Positions 21,012-33,899 are shown, counted from the stretch's first letter. The stretch is DNA of 64,000 bases from Dryococelus australis (GCA_029891345.1 CM057009.1:91683416-91747415); one strand, 5' to 3'. Program-made: numbers and translations. Notes: generated by a model not told the origin, from the sequence alone.

Positions 21012-22945
21012 ACACCAGCTAACAGCCAGCGGTGCTAGAGCCCATGATGGCGCTCACCACTCACATGTCCCGCACATGCGCAAAGAGGCCAATAATTTTG
21101 AACTTAAGTATAAATGTTATTTTCAGTGTAAAATGTGTTCTATTGTCTTTGCAATGTTTAATATGTCTTTAAATGTTTTAAAGTGTTTGTACTAATTTTA
21201 AATTATTTGGTTATGAAATTCAAAGTGCCCACGGAACCGAGATTAAGAACACTTAATATTCCGGCATGACGCCGTCATAAAGAGACAGTAAAATAATATT
21301 GAAATTCATAAGAAAATTATAGAAATGTAAAACAATATTAAATTTAATTTGTGCCATTTTATTTTCAATAATAAAATATATTACTCGGCATGCATAGTAC
21401 TTCCACTTATGTGACCCCCGTAGGCGGTCATGGTAGGTCCGTGCGACGCTTGTATCTGGACAGTCTGCTATGGAGAACTGGCAAGGTAAGACATTGTCAC
21501 GTATGCACTACAACTTTTGTTCACCGATTTAGGTTTCCATATTTAATTTTGTTTACCGGTTAACCTTTGCTTGTGTATGTTTTTGCCAGACATTTTCCCC
21601 AGCATTATGCTTCCACTTTATTAATTTCTTGCATCCTTGTGGCATTTTGAACTTAATCGAGGAGAAGGAGGAGAAAGATGTCAGAGAGGTCACGTGACCC
21701 ATGCAACTTGAATCAGGCGCCATCCACCTATGTATATGGCATATCATTGTAACTTCTGCATTATTGCTACACAAAATTTTAAGGGCTTTATTTTTATGTA
21801 TGTATTTGAGGGTAATTTCTCGTGTTTGAATATTTTATGGCAACATCACGTATAGCCACGTGGCCGACCAACACCAATTCTTTGTATACGCCATCATTGT
21901 GTTTGAGAGCTTATTTATGTAACATTGTATGCGCAATAATTTATCTCAGTGTTCTATGTCAATTTTATTCTGGTTTCAATGTATTTTTCACGTAAATTGA
22001 TGCTTTTTATACTTGATCACACTGTCACAGTAATGTTTAATTTTACCACCATTAGACATGTTACAAGCCTGTAATCATTGCAATCGTAAAGAGAATAATT
22101 TTCTCAGCAAGAATAATCTTTTGTCTGACTTTCATTTACTGTTTCCATGCAATTTCACCTGCACAACGTGGTCCGCTACGAACTTTATCCAGTGGCATCC
22201 ATGCCATCTTAGCTTGTTTTCACACATGTGTGTGTTTATTGTGAATATTCATCTCTTGCCCCATCTGGTTTCATGTATCATTCAAGGGTTTATGTAATTT
22301 TGTAATTAATGTATGATGTAATTATTCCCATGCCCAGCTGGTTCTGTGCTGGAGGACGAGCCCCGACGAGTTTGCATTAGTGATGTCGAGTAATCACACG
22401 TGTTAATATGTATTAAGGGTTTCATTTGTAATTCACTGTGTCCAGTCTTCAGAGAAAAACAGTCAGTCCACCCTAGCAGCTGTCGACCCTCTTCCCTTGT
22501 GGAGGCTGTGCTTTCACGCACCTCGGTGAGATCATCCATTTAGGAATGCGCTAGATTAATTACGGGCTGGGGAGCACCCAAGCGGATTTGGTTAGTCATG
22601 GCCGAGATAATAATTTCATTGGCACGTTGATGTGTATGAATAATATCAATGGAAACAAGTCTACAGTGAACTCAATTATTTTATTCAGTAGTGACAGTGT
22701 CCTAGCCACGTATATTTTATTAAGGGTTTATTTCAAATGATGTTTAGTAAAAAGTTTAGTATTGCCAACGTGTTTGTAAGTACGCATGGGTGAGATGGAC
22801 ACACAGAACCTACAGTATCCCTAAGAACCCTATGTCTCAATAGTGCGGTGATTGAGAACCACCGCTGGTGCCCATATTACCAGTAAGTATTTGTGTCATA
22901 ATTTGTCTTGTTTCTCACCCAACGGCGTAAACTTTTTGATGCAGC
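21012..22945 (+). mobile_element. LTR of the Gypsy C family plus about 60 bp of leader
   Basis: It aligns over its whole length with 52143-54004: both begin TGA(T/C)(G/A)CC(A/G)GCTAACAG. Shared blocks include ctcggcatgcatag.acttcc and acaacttttg, and the ends near 22882 match. After the LTR end (CA at 22882), the text gtaagtatttgtgtc continues to match the leader of element C at 47279-47340. This is therefore a 5' LTR plus leader and not a clean solo LTR. The rest of that element is gone; an old transposase relic begins at 22950. Confidence 0.8.
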
Positions 22946-22949
22946 TGTT

Positions 22950-24014
22950 ATTTTCTCTTCAAATGGTCTTTGTTAACAGGTTTTGATAACCATCCTTTTT
23001 AATGTAGGGCTCATCACCATAGGATTTACTATGGCTGGTGACAAAGAATAACCAGTTGCATTTTATACCTAAATCTTTTTTCTGATGACATGCATTGATG
23101 ACATTCTTATAGTTTTTTATACGGAGCAGCATACATATCAAACAAATATATTACAACTTTAATTTGTGAAAGAGAAAGCTCTGTTTTTATGAAATTAATG
23201 ATGGTCTTTTGTGTTTGGTATTACATAGATATATTGTGATCCATGTTGCCATAAATTAAGCACAAGTTTCTTGAATTGCGTCCTTTTACCTCTTTTACAT
23301 AACAGCATATAAATATACATCTACTTGTGTTTCAGTGATACTCTTAAGCCCCATTTGAATTACAAAACTGTATTTTTCACTGTAATTATATATTATCAAC
23401 CAAGTTCTGTTTAAACATTTTCATGTAAGACTGTGATTTTGCGATTAGTGAATATGGAATGATTTTCTCAGTTTTCTACAATTATTCATCACACAATTCT
23501 GAGAATATATGTATTTCAACAACCATATTTATGCTGTCTGTTGCTACCTATTGTGTGTGACTGGTTTATCTGGATCAAAGTTTTTGCGTATATTCTTTGC
23601 ATTAAAGATTTCTAGGACACCTTCCACAAAGACATAGCATGCTTGCCCTTTTGTTTACATTAAAAGTCATTAGCTTAATTGAAGCATTGTGTCAATAATA
23701 TGAATGTTTTCTTTATGCACCTGGACATTTTTGATGGATTATACAAACCTTATGACCTTGCAAGCATACTCTATAGGCCTGAGGATTGTAAATTTAGAAA
23801 AGCCTATCTTGTTTTGAAGGAATGTGGTCTTGAATGAAAATTCAGCTCTGGCATTGCTTAAAGCTAGCCTTTTTTGTTTATAAACTTTTTTGCTTATGCT
23901 TGCTTTATCTTTCTTCGTGGGAATTACTCTTGAGTTTTCACCACCAAAGTAAAAATGTATCACTCTCTTGGTTTTGTCATCTGCTAGCTTCCTCTCTTTC
24001 CTTGGTTCAAGCAA
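22950..24014 (-). pseudogene. Old transposase-like relic of a widespread uncharacterised family
   Basis: Reading the minus strand from 24014 down, I see: LADDKTKRVIHFYFGGENSR; KQKRLALSNARAEF; QNKIGFSKFTILRPIE (a strong family hallmark); then degraded text with SLIAKSQSYMKMFKQNL and YH-N-SRC; and finally AAPYKK/KNYKNVINACHQKKDL and LFFVTSHSKS near 23140-22960. The same order occurs in uncharacterised transposase-like proteins repeated in arthropod and cnidarian genomes, where a D-ENY motif and an H-WN-x-x-T-HP motif lie between. Many stops show great age. It ends where the Gypsy C LTR copy ends. The superfamily is not named here because I cannot verify it. Confidence 0.55.
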
Positions 24015-24079
24015 TACTTAAATACCATTATCAGTCTCTAATATACATGCCTGGCATACAATGTATGTATTCTGAAACT

Positions 24080-24863
24080 TGCAAAGTCCCTTCCTGTCAG
24101 GGTACTTGGCTCACACACTAGTATCAGGGATATTGCCTATTAATTATTGTAACATATTTACATACTAAACTTCTGGGCTTGAGCCACTTAAAGTAATTAT
24201 TCCTGGACATTTTGGCAGTCATTGCAGCTGCAATCTTTAGTTGGAAGTGCCTGAATTGTTGTTCAGGTACTTCCACCTGAAAATGACTGCTGCAATGACT
24301 GCCTAAACATAGGAGAATAATTATTATTTTACACTGCTTAAACCCACAAGTTTAGTATATGATGACAAGGGCCACAAAAACCTGTAATCTATGCTATATT
24401 GTAATATCTATTTTCCAGATCTGTTTTGCTTTTCCTGTATTGCCTAGTACTAATAAACCCACGCAACACAACAAAATTTACTCATTTTTAAGATCTTAAC
24501 TGAGAAATTCTTACAGCTATGGTCTGCAATCAATACTTGCTTCTCAGTGATATACCGCGCTGCCATACACTGCATCATTCCAAAAAATGTTTAATGCATA
24601 AAACTGGCTGTAATCACAGCACCTCTCTCATTTCTTGGAGAGGCCTGGACCTCAGTTCAACCCATCTCTTGTGCAAGTGCTGCTGACGAAGAACCTCTGC
24701 CCCTGCTTCGGCACAGGAGGATTACCTCGCCTTCTCCAGGGTGGGGTGATACTCCCCTCCATATGATACTTAGTTGTTCTGTGCTTGCTATGGGAATATT
24801 GTTTGGGTGTGCCAATACTCAATTTTCATTCAATTGCATTTACAATAAACATGTTCCAAATCA
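24080..24863 (-). mobile_element. Left (3') LTR of element D, with an inserted MITE
   Basis: It aligns in the same orientation with 26068-26624 plus 31631-31668. The match covers ggctcacac...gatattgcct, the cttaactgagaaatt block, the ggagaggcctggacctc block and the cttagttgttctgtgct block. Without the 197-bp fold-back at 24162-24358 its length is about 587 bp, close to the 595 bp of the other copy. On the minus strand it would start TGATTTGGAAC. It has no gene. Confidence 0.65.
24162..24358. mobile_element. Fold-back MITE, nearly a perfect hairpin
   Basis: The arms 24162-24255 and 24262-24358 are reverse complements with few mismatches, separated by a 6-base loop (ttgttg). The ends read atactaaactt and aagtttagtat. 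It interrupts LTR1 of element D but is absent from the matching place in LTR2. A transcript would fold into a stem of about 94 base pairs, so it could feed small-RNA pathways. Confidence 0.8.
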
Positions 24864-26067
24864 CAGTTTTTGTCACCATAACAGCTCACATACAGTGACC
24901 CTTTTTTTGTGCATATGGCCACTCTTCTACCTATCTGGTCTTCAACCAGATTTATTATTAATTGTAGCTAGTTTTCTTTCATCCCTAACAGCCCACACGC
25001 TACAGTCGCTTTTCCTACTCTGCATGTGATTGCTTGCCTATCTATGATCTCTGTAACAAGATTTATTTTGTGTTACAGTCTGGCCCTGTTACCAGATACC
25101 TATTTTGGCCTTTCTCGTATGCATGTATATGTCTCCTTCATGCTCACAGTGTTCGCTTCCAACTTCTCACACAATGCAGTCTGTTTCATGCCTGCTGCCA
25201 CTTGAATAACTACTTTTCTCCCAACACAGTGTATCTCTCATCACAACTCAGCTGTGTCATTTGTCTCACATCTAACCCCTTCTACTATGTGCACCTCATT
25301 GTCTGGCCCTGTAACATACTCCCTGGTCAAATCCACAAATTTTTACCTTAATTGTGTTTTCATTTGCTCCATTTTCACGTCCATCTGCTCTAGCCATGCA
25401 CACATTTGCTGCATTTGTGTTCAAATTAATCCACTTATTTGTGCCATCGATATCTGGAACTGATAGCTTAATGCTGACTGTGGAATAGATACTGTAGTAA
25501 ATGGACTACTGTTTGCAGCATATGTTATTTTATGTTGAGTGCCTTGAGCAACAAAGGTTTCCCAAAATCTGTGTGTTCCCGCTTACCTTAATCTTGTTTT
25601 CCATGACATCCTCATTTTATTTATACGGTAGCATGCAAGGTGACCAGATATGCTACACAAAATACTATACTACATAATATTACACTGATGTATACTGTTT
25701 ATCTTGCCTCTCTCTCTATGTCTCTGCTGCTGGTATGACCATGGAAAGTCCTTTTGATAAACTCAGCTTATCAGTGTTGATAAAGACATGTAGCTGTAGA
25801 TCCGTCATTACCTTTGAGAACACCAAATTGAACCTTGCCACTGCCAGATGCGAAGCTGCGATTGTCTCCTGTTCCCTTCTGCCGATGTACTCAACCCTCG
25901 CCACTGCCAGGATGCCTTCCTCTGATGTTTCCACACTCATCTCAGTGCACACAGAGAGATATGATGGTTTACAAAGTTGGTTTTCAACATAGTCAATTTT
26001 CCGAGGATCTGAGCAAGATCTCGATCACGGCGCATGGTTACAAAGCTCGGATGTGGGGTACCAATCT
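24864..26067 (-). other. Short internal region of LTR element D
   Basis: Only about 1.2 kb lies between the two LTRs, too short for gag-pol. On the minus strand a frame starts near 26035 (MRRDRDLAQILGKLTML), changes frame and continues at 25952-25716 (78 codons). This may be a remnant of a gag-like protein, but I recognise no domain. The plus-strand open frames at 24763-25463 run on pyrimidine-rich sequence. Element D is therefore non-autonomous. Confidence 0.5.
26045..26063 (-). promoter_or_regulatory. Candidate primer-binding site of element D
   Basis: The minus strand reads TGGTACCCCACATCCGAGC, four bases inside the inferred 5' LTR end at 26068. The TGG start and position fit a primer-binding site, but I could not match it to a particular tRNA. 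Confidence 0.45.
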
Positions 26068-26624
26068 TGTGATCTCCCTTCCAGTAATGGCCTTCAGCTC
26101 ACACCCCGGTATAAGTGATATTGCCTACTAATTAATGTCAGGTCTATTGTCTAGAGGGGTTATTTCTCAACTCTGCTAGCTCAAACAGGCAATTAATAGA
26201 TAGTAGTTTAATTGTCCCTTATTGCCTAATACTAACAAACCAATGCAATACAACTGGGTATGCTTGTTTGTAAGAGCTTAACTGAGAAATTGCTTAATTC
26301 CAATGGCCATGGGCCACGATCAACACTAACTTCTGAGTGATTCACCATGCCACCATACACCGTATTGTCTTGACAAATGTTTGAGTGACTTATAGTGTTT
26401 AACTGGCCACAATCACAGTACCTCTCAATTCTCGGAGAGGCCTGGACCTCTGTTCCCCATGTCTCCTGTGCAAGTGTCCCCCCTATGCTGCTGACGAAAA
26501 ACCTCTGTCCCTCACTTTGGCAGGGGAGGATTACTTCTTCCTTTCCAACTTGGGGCGATGCTCCCCTCCAAATGTAACTTAGTTGTTCTGTGCTCCAAGA
26601 ATGTTGTTTGGGCCTGCTAATACT
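26068..26624 (-). mobile_element. Right (5') LTR of element D, main part
   Basis: This is the counterpart of 24080-24863. It is cut at 26624 by a 5-kb DNA transposon, and its last 38 bases are at 31631-31668 (tcattcaattgcatttac, then aataaacatgttccaaat, identical to 24827-24861). The undisrupted LTR1 shows how the two parts join. Confidence 0.7.
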
Positions 26625-27626
26625 CCATATCGTCGATGAAGAAGTGACACCTTGTATCTGCACTTTAGTACATTTTACAGGAGACAAAAAAAAAACTGAT
26701 TAAAAAATTTAATAAAATAATTACAATATTATTGATTGCTTATAAGTGTATATAAAACTCATATTATATATGTTTTACTATATTGTTTAGTGTATTCAAT
26801 TATTTATTTGTTTTAGTCCTTTTACGTGTTTTCACTACACTATATTTTCGTATTTAACATAGATACAAGCTTACACAACAATGTAAAATGTACTAAATTA
26901 AGTAAGCAGTTTTGAAACTCTCTATTGAAAATTACATAACAATATATTCAACCATTAATTGATATAAGCTTTTGCCAGGTTAGGGGAGGATAGGCTACAT
27001 CATACAATAAATGAAGTCACATAATCTTTATTGAATCAAAGACCATTCTAAAACTTTGTGGGTCTTCTGTTATACGAGAAATAACACTACAGTACACTAC
27101 TTTTTATTACAAACTTTATTACAGTCAAATTCTTAAAGTTTACATGACTTTCATCATGATATGAAAATAAATCACTAATCTTAAATACATATCTCTCGTC
27201 TGCTTATAAAACAATTATGCATTGTTTCTATTATTGTTTCATATATAATGCCAATTATATTATGAAAACATCTTCAATCACTCACAGTTAAAACAAGTTT
27301 TGATAATTTGTTTATTTTATCATTGGAAATGTACAACAAGAATTTAAGATTACTTTTTTATTTGCACGTCATTATAAATGACTGTGTTTCTTTGAAATAA
27401 GTGTACTAAAAACATTTAATTTACTAAAAAATATTATTTTCTTTGCCCACTGAAAGTAAAATAAATTTGAAAATTTTAATAATTTAAAAATAAAATGAAA
27501 ACATGAAATAATTATCTTATATTGGTTGAGCAAAGTAGTCAATAAAGATAACCTGGAAAAAAAAATTGAACTGATAATTCAATATAAACAATCACAAATT
27601 ATGATAGTAGTTTAGTTCGGGCTGCG

Positions 27627-30370
27627 TTATGCCTCACTTATTGCCTTTGCTGGCTTCACTTCATGTGGTAGAATGTCGTAGAATGGGCCACAATCTACAG
27701 GTATGACTTTTTTCAACACCTGTAAGTGTCGCCACTTTTGGTATTTTATTTTAATTGGTTCGTTTCTGAACTGAGGAAAATCACAGAGGTTCCCAGCTTC
27801 ATTTCTCAATTTTGTGTGTGGCAGATCCATGTATTCATCATCGAAGTTCAACTTCACTTGGATGATGCCATCTGGGAAATATTTTGTTACTTTGATGTCT
27901 TTTACTGTTGGATCATGTGTCTTTCGTTCTGGACGAATGGAGTCATATTTTACCATTGATATAAGGTCATAATTTCTTACAAAACTATACAAAAGTTCAT
28001 TTACCTCATATGGTGGGTCTTTTCTTGCTTCTCTAGTACGCCTTGCATAGTCACTAGGAAGATGGATAACCTTGTTCTTAACTTTTCTTTCTATGTGTGA
28101 GTGAACAGAGTCGGCCTCCATCTGAGTGTGGCCAACCTCGAGGTACTTTTGGTAAACTGTCACTTTTTTTACACTGAAAAGCTCAGCAATTCATTTGAAA
28201 GAGTTGAGTTTTTATTTTGATACACACACCCATCGCTCTATAAGTTAATTGGCTTTCCTAGATCACATTTGTCTGTCAAGTAATCAATAATTCAAGATAC
28301 AAAAGCGTTGGCAGTTAGATCTGCATTGGTTTCAGAAAACCAATAACATCTTGTGTGATGGCTATTGACATCAAAGATTGTGAAATTGTGTACACAAAGC
28401 TTTGGTTTGTAATACAATGCCGAAGAATTTAAACTTGGGCACACCTTAACAGCTTGAAGATTCTGTGTTAAAATAATACTTTCCCTCTTTTCACCAAGTT
28501 CTTTGTCTGCACTTTTTTCTGATCTCGCAGGTTCCTTGTTCTTAATGTGGTTTTGGTATGCTATTTCATCAATGTGTTTGGTCTCGTAGACAATACACAT
28601 ATCACACCTATCTTTCTTTGGGATATGTAAATCTATATTCTTATCATGAACTACATTTTCAGATGTGAATCCTGAGAGTGGTTTCACAGGTGGTGTTTTT
28701 TCGTGGCATTGTCTTGAATATTCTCTGCAAAGCCCACTAACATTGTCACCATGAATAGGTTCAATATATTGTTTAGTTGTTAATCTTCTTCAATAATGTG
28801 ATGGTAACTTTGGGATGTTGTAATGAAAGTGCAAAGAATATCTTTGGCAGTCCCTGGCCTCACCGATGTTGTAGCATTTGATGGTATGTTTCTTATTTTT
28901 TGTCATTTATTACTGTGCTTGATGGGCAAATGCCATGGCTTTTGCTATTGAGCATCCAATTCAATACTGTCCATTCTTTAAGTCCAAAAGTTGATAGAAA
29001 AGTTTTTTTACACACAGTAAGAATGTGTCCATCTGCAGTTTTTATTGTGTAGGTGAGAGTTGCAGCCCTGCGGGATTGTTCGGAGAATGTTTTTGTACAT
29101 TGTTTTGTTGTTTTCTTGATCAGCTATACTATGTACACTTTTTTCTGATCCCAATTAATTTCGTCTCAGAATGACTGAAAAAGTTTTTGTCTATCTTCAT
29201 GTAGAAGCTTTGTACACTCTCTTACTTTAGAAATTTTACACATCACAGAGTTTCAAGGTGGCCACATTTTCCTTTCACTGCTGCTGGCACCTCTTTTTCA
29301 CTTTTTCCCTTCTCTACTACACCCTACATAGCGTTTTCCCTAATTACGAAGTTTTTTGTCCTTCTTATCAAACTATTCATCTTACTCCACAGTTTTTCGC
29401 CTTTTATTAACCACTCTGCCAAGTTCGTTGATAGGGTTTTCTTTTTGATATCTAGAACACTCGCCTTGTGTAACTACTCGCTGTGTGTCACCTGTGCCTT
29501 TTTGTGGAATCCAACTGCAATATTACAGCTTAAATCTTCCGTATGATTAGTCTCTGAATTTTATGCACTTCCTTCCCAATCTGGATTACTATGTTTATCT
29601 ATCTCGTCTTCATCGTTGCCAACTTTCTGACAATCCTGTTAATCATATTTGTCAAGAATGTCTTTTTCCTCATTTTGGTCTCGGGTGCCTACTTAATCAA
29701 AATTTTCACAAATTGGTAAGGAATTGTCTATGAGAGTCAGACCATGTATTTCAGTATCATCAGTTGCTAATACCTCTGTATCTGTTGTATTATGTCCGTG
29801 CACTTCTTCTTGGCTATAGTACATTTCATTTAAACAATCAGTTCCTGCGACTTCAAAGCCTGGAATGAGCATGTTCTGAAGAGAGACATCCATCCATTTA
29901 GAAGTGTGTGTTTCAGGGTTTTCAGGGCCCTCAACATCCAGATCACGAACATCTTCTTGAAGCTATGAAGCTCCATTGTCTAGAGTCATCACTTCTATGG
30001 CAACATCCTTTATATTACATTTGTCTGTGTTGCCTCTGTTGAAAATGTTATTAAGCGAAGATATGATTGGACATTTATCCTGACTACTAATAAGATCGCA
30101 AGCAGCCCTAGAGTTACTTAATGGTTCAAGGAGATCTGTCTAGACTACTACCCACTCAACTCTACTGACAGTATCCATGGCCATGGTATTGTTCAAAAGC
30201 ACAAGTTCTGTTATCTTTGTCACATGTGTCACTCCGATGTTACTTTCCACTAACCACTCACACTCTCCTAAATGTTTGTCTGATAACACTGTACTAGAAC
30301 TACCACAATTTTCATTTTCAGTTTGTGTGCTTACATTGCACAGATTTTTTTCCGTGCGAGACGAGTACAT
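27627..30370 (-). pseudogene. DDE transposase of the 5-kb transposon, disrupted
   Basis: The minus strand holds a long acidic N-terminal part (30370-29600). A Cys/Trp/Phe-rich region follows near 29260-28950 (KLFQSF, SRRAATLTYTIKTADG, VCKKTFLSTFGLKEWTVLNW). Next comes KKDRCDMC with ALYYKPKLCVHNFTIFDV (28687-28292), in which the first catalytic Asp seems to be Asn (TQNLQ). Then SDGCVYQNKN with the second Asp is near 28220, and GHTQMEADSVHSHIER with the catalytic Glu region is in the last open frame (28163-27627, 178 codons). The order matches a transposase family repeated in arthropod and cnidarian genomes. At least six stops or frameshifts make it inactive. Confidence 0.75.
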
Positions 30371-31029
30371 GTTCGCAAAAAAATATATTTATATATAATA
30401 GTAGATTTTCACTTTGTATCTATTCACTTTAACCTGTATACTACAAGCAAATAATTTTCACTTGATTTCACCATTGTACTCAGTGTGGTTACAATGAAAC
30501 CTGTGAACAAAATAATTATTGTAAAGTAACTTGCAATTAAATTACTCATTAAGCTGAAAAACAAATCAAGAACTCCTCCCAATACATACACACAATTTTT
30601 AAATTTGTTCTTGTCTATGACTGTAAGTGTAATGAGAAATTTTCAGTTACAGTACTAGCGAAATGCAAAACAACAGAAACATTATGGCCTTCTTCATGAA
30701 ATAACCTCTAGTACAAACGAGATAACTTATTGAATGACAATAACACCCTCCTCCAAGTAAAGCCAGTTCTACAATGTATTGTAACATGTTTTGTTGTATA
30801 AATTTTCTATCAATCAAAAAATATGGTGTCCTGTCCTATGGAGATGGTTCAAACCCATCTCTATACTACAATACGACACATTGTAGATCTGACTTAAATT
30901 TTACTTGTGGATAGAATATGAGTAGGTATTCATTAAACTTAAGGTGAGTATTCACCATTGAAAACAGTTTGATATAATACTTTTGAGCCCACAATAACCT
31001 GTATTGACACAAACTTTTCTGTGTAGATT

Positions 31030-31111
31030 GCACGTGAAACCACGTATCTGGTGATCTTGGATAAAAGGTTGCATGCGAAACCACGTATCTGGTTATCTTG
31101 GATAAAAGGTT
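31030..31111. repeat. Two tandem copies of a 41-bp unit near the transposon end
   Basis: Units 31030-31070 and 31071-31111 differ at 3 of 41 bases; each contains gaaaccacgtatctgg and cttggataaaaggtt. They lie in the subterminal region of the 5-kb transposon, where such repeats can serve as transposase-binding sites. Confidence 0.8.
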
Positions 31112-31668
31112 AGGTTTTAACATGCAGTATATTGATTACTCTTGATATTGTCATAATTATACAGTTAAACTACATAACATAATTGTAACCAATCACTTAC
31201 ATTGTGTATATAGAAACGATGGTTATAATTCAACAATTTATACAGCGATCAATAACACAACATCATCTCTTATTACACTTGCATGGCAACTAAAGCAGAT
31301 AACGTGTTTTCACAAACACACACACAGGCCAAACTGCATAAAGTTTACTGCGCAACAGAAGACACGAGTCTACACAAGAATCTAATGTTTGATTTTGATA
31401 CGCATGTGCACTACTCAGCAAATACTAGTTGTCATAGTAAATTCTCATAACAGATCAGTTAAGAGGTGTCACGTTAACCTATTGTATTAAAAAAATAAAT
31501 TTTTCTCTAATACAAGGTTTCACCAGACAGATAGAGCACATTTTTCTGTAAATTTTCATGTGAGCAACTCATTTTAACCCAAATTTGCAGATATGAGGTG
31601 TCACTTCTTCAATAACGATATGCATTTACTGTCATTCAATTGCATTTACAATAAACATGTTCCAAATA

Positions 31669-33890
31669 ACATTAAAATACTGATTACACTTATAAAAAGA
31701 ATTAGTTATTCCGGTTACATTTTCCTATTCTTGTAAAATAAAATCCTCCCTCCATGGCAGATGGCCAGGAGCAAGAAGAGAGATGGAGAGATGTCTGTCT
31801 CCCTTGCTGTCTGGACAACACATTTGCTGGATATGGCCGGCCGCTCCCTTCAGCTTTACCAGTCTGATATATAACAGAATCTTATCACAAATACACATGG
31901 TACAATATGAAAAATAATGCTATATTTTGACAGATGACAAGATAGTGTTAAAAGTTATGTCAAACAACCAGCACTTAAAAAAGATCATTTATCAATTAAG
32001 GTGCCTGCCATACTTTAAACATACTTAATACAATGTAGGGTCATCACAAACTTCAATCTTTCCACTGATTTTCATTGTATTCCATGACAGTGGTTCCAGT
32101 GTAAGTAGTTGTGTTTGTTCATAGATGTAGTATGATTAAATTTCTCTTTGATTTGTTCCATTAACACATCAAAGTGCCTTTATTTCTCTTGCAGGTTATC
32201 AGTTGCTTATTTAGTGGCAACTGTTAAGCTCTACCTAGAAATTTATGGAATTTTACATTTGAAATGTATGAATTAATTCAATTGTAGTATTCCATCTGCC
32301 TGTTGATTTTGGAATAAAGTTTGTAGATTTCCTAACTTATTCACTATAAGAAGAAAGAAAAGTTAAAGTTAGGGGTTGGTGGTGATTATAACAAATATTA
32401 AATCTCATTCTTCAGGTTTCAATGTAGTCAATATTTTCAAACCACCATTTCATTCTTCACCAAGAAAGCTTCCCAGAGTACATAGGCAATTGCTACCTTT
32501 CATTTTTTATATTAAAAACAAACAGTTTATAATATATTAAATTGGCTAGTAGTTGGGAGATTTATTAGTAGAATAAGAAAATAGTCTTGTATTTATACAG
32601 CCGTCATTTGTATTTTGTACTATTGTTTATATATCCTTGTCAGTCCTTAATTAATCCCTAGAAGTTTCCTTGCATTAGAATATGTGGCAGTATAAAAAAA
32701 TTTGCCCATTTCTGGATTTAAATTTATATGGGTCATTCTCAAAAAAAAACCAGCAATTTCATGCAACTAGAGTATATATACTATTCTAATAAAAAAATTG
32801 TTCTTTTTTTTTTTTTTTTTTTTTTTTTAGTAATATGGGGTATGTACTAATTAATTCCCTATACTTGAAAAACATTTTTAAGAAATATTTTCAGAAAAAA
32901 AATTTGAAACATTAAAGTAAGCTTCATAACCCACCTAAGGTTGACTTGAAAAAAAGTTATAAATTGAATTTTTTTATGAAGTTTAAATGTGTCAAGTAAT
33001 ATTGTGTAATAATACTTTTGCTGGAACTCTAATATGTGTATTAAATTAATAATTCTTAATCTCTGAAAGTTGTAACCATTTTCAAGCATCAACTACATCA
33101 ACAGCAAATACTAAATTATTTTATTCCTTACAGAATATTTGTTACCAATTTCTGCTGCTCTCTGGGGTGTATTGAGAATCATGTAGAGTTAACAGAAATT
33201 TAATTTTGATTTTGAGATACAAAAAAAAATATTTTTTTAGCTTCAGAAGTGCTTCGTTTTCTGTGAGTGACCCATGTTACAAAGGCTAAGCGCATCAATT
33301 TTAACGAAAATGTTCATATTACATACCTAAATCATTAAAATAATACTACACTACTTATTTAAAAAGATTAATTGTGTATATAAAAAAAACCTGTAGAAAA
33401 TAACAGCATAAATTTTTGTGTTAAAATATAATAGTTTTCATATCTAAGTCTAAACTTTCTATAATTCAACACATTTCATGAAAATCCCTGACACAAGGAG
33501 ATATTTTTTATGATTTTCTGAATGAATTACACCAAATATCCTCAAATACTTTGATCTGTTTCATTGAAGCTGATTTTGCCATATGTTAAGATTACTCACA
33601 TCATCCTTCATCTAACTGGTGAGGGCTTGAATTTTCATCTGCCAGTACTGAGGATTTCTTCTCTCTTCAAAGCTTCTGCATCAGAATAGTTGACTTGGCT
33701 GGAGAAATCTTCACTGTAGTAGGAAATTGTTGGGTAGTAATGTGTTATAAAAAGAAAACTTGATATTTAGGAGTTGCTGTAATCTTATTTTGCTTTTACA
33801 TTTGAAAGTCTATGCTAATATTGTGGTGAAATTATGGAAACTGCAATAAGGCTAGGGCATTTCTGCCATTGATTCTTATTTCAATGTAGG
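31669..33890. other. AT-rich sequence with homopolymer runs
   Basis: It holds a T-run at 32803-32828 and no recognised gene or element ends. A less AT-rich patch at 31750-31860 (tccctccatggcagatggcc) has no identified function. Confidence 0.5.
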
Positions 33891-33899
33891 GGGCTACAG

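Larger units (their letters stand above)
26625..31626 (-). mobile_element. 5.0-kb DDE DNA transposon inserted in LTR D
   Basis: The left end reads ccatatcgtcgatgaagaag then tgacacc and ttgtatctgca. The reverse complement of the right end reads catatcgttattgaagaagt then gacacctcatatctgca. These are inverted repeats of about 36 bp. TACT lies just outside both ends (26621-26624 and 31627-31630), a probable 4-bp target duplication. The uninterrupted LTR copy at 24811-24862 acts as an empty-site control. A long transposase relic lies inside on the minus strand, flanked by AT-rich untranslated sequence (26690-27620 and 30380-31580). The 4-bp duplication would fit Sola-type elements, but I cannot verify that. 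Confidence 0.75.

Noticed and set aside
24763..25351. Plus-strand frames of 88 and 105 codons as a membrane protein gene
   Set aside because: They begin inside LTR D and run over pyrimidine-rich sequence; the element is oriented on the minus strand and no family is recognised.
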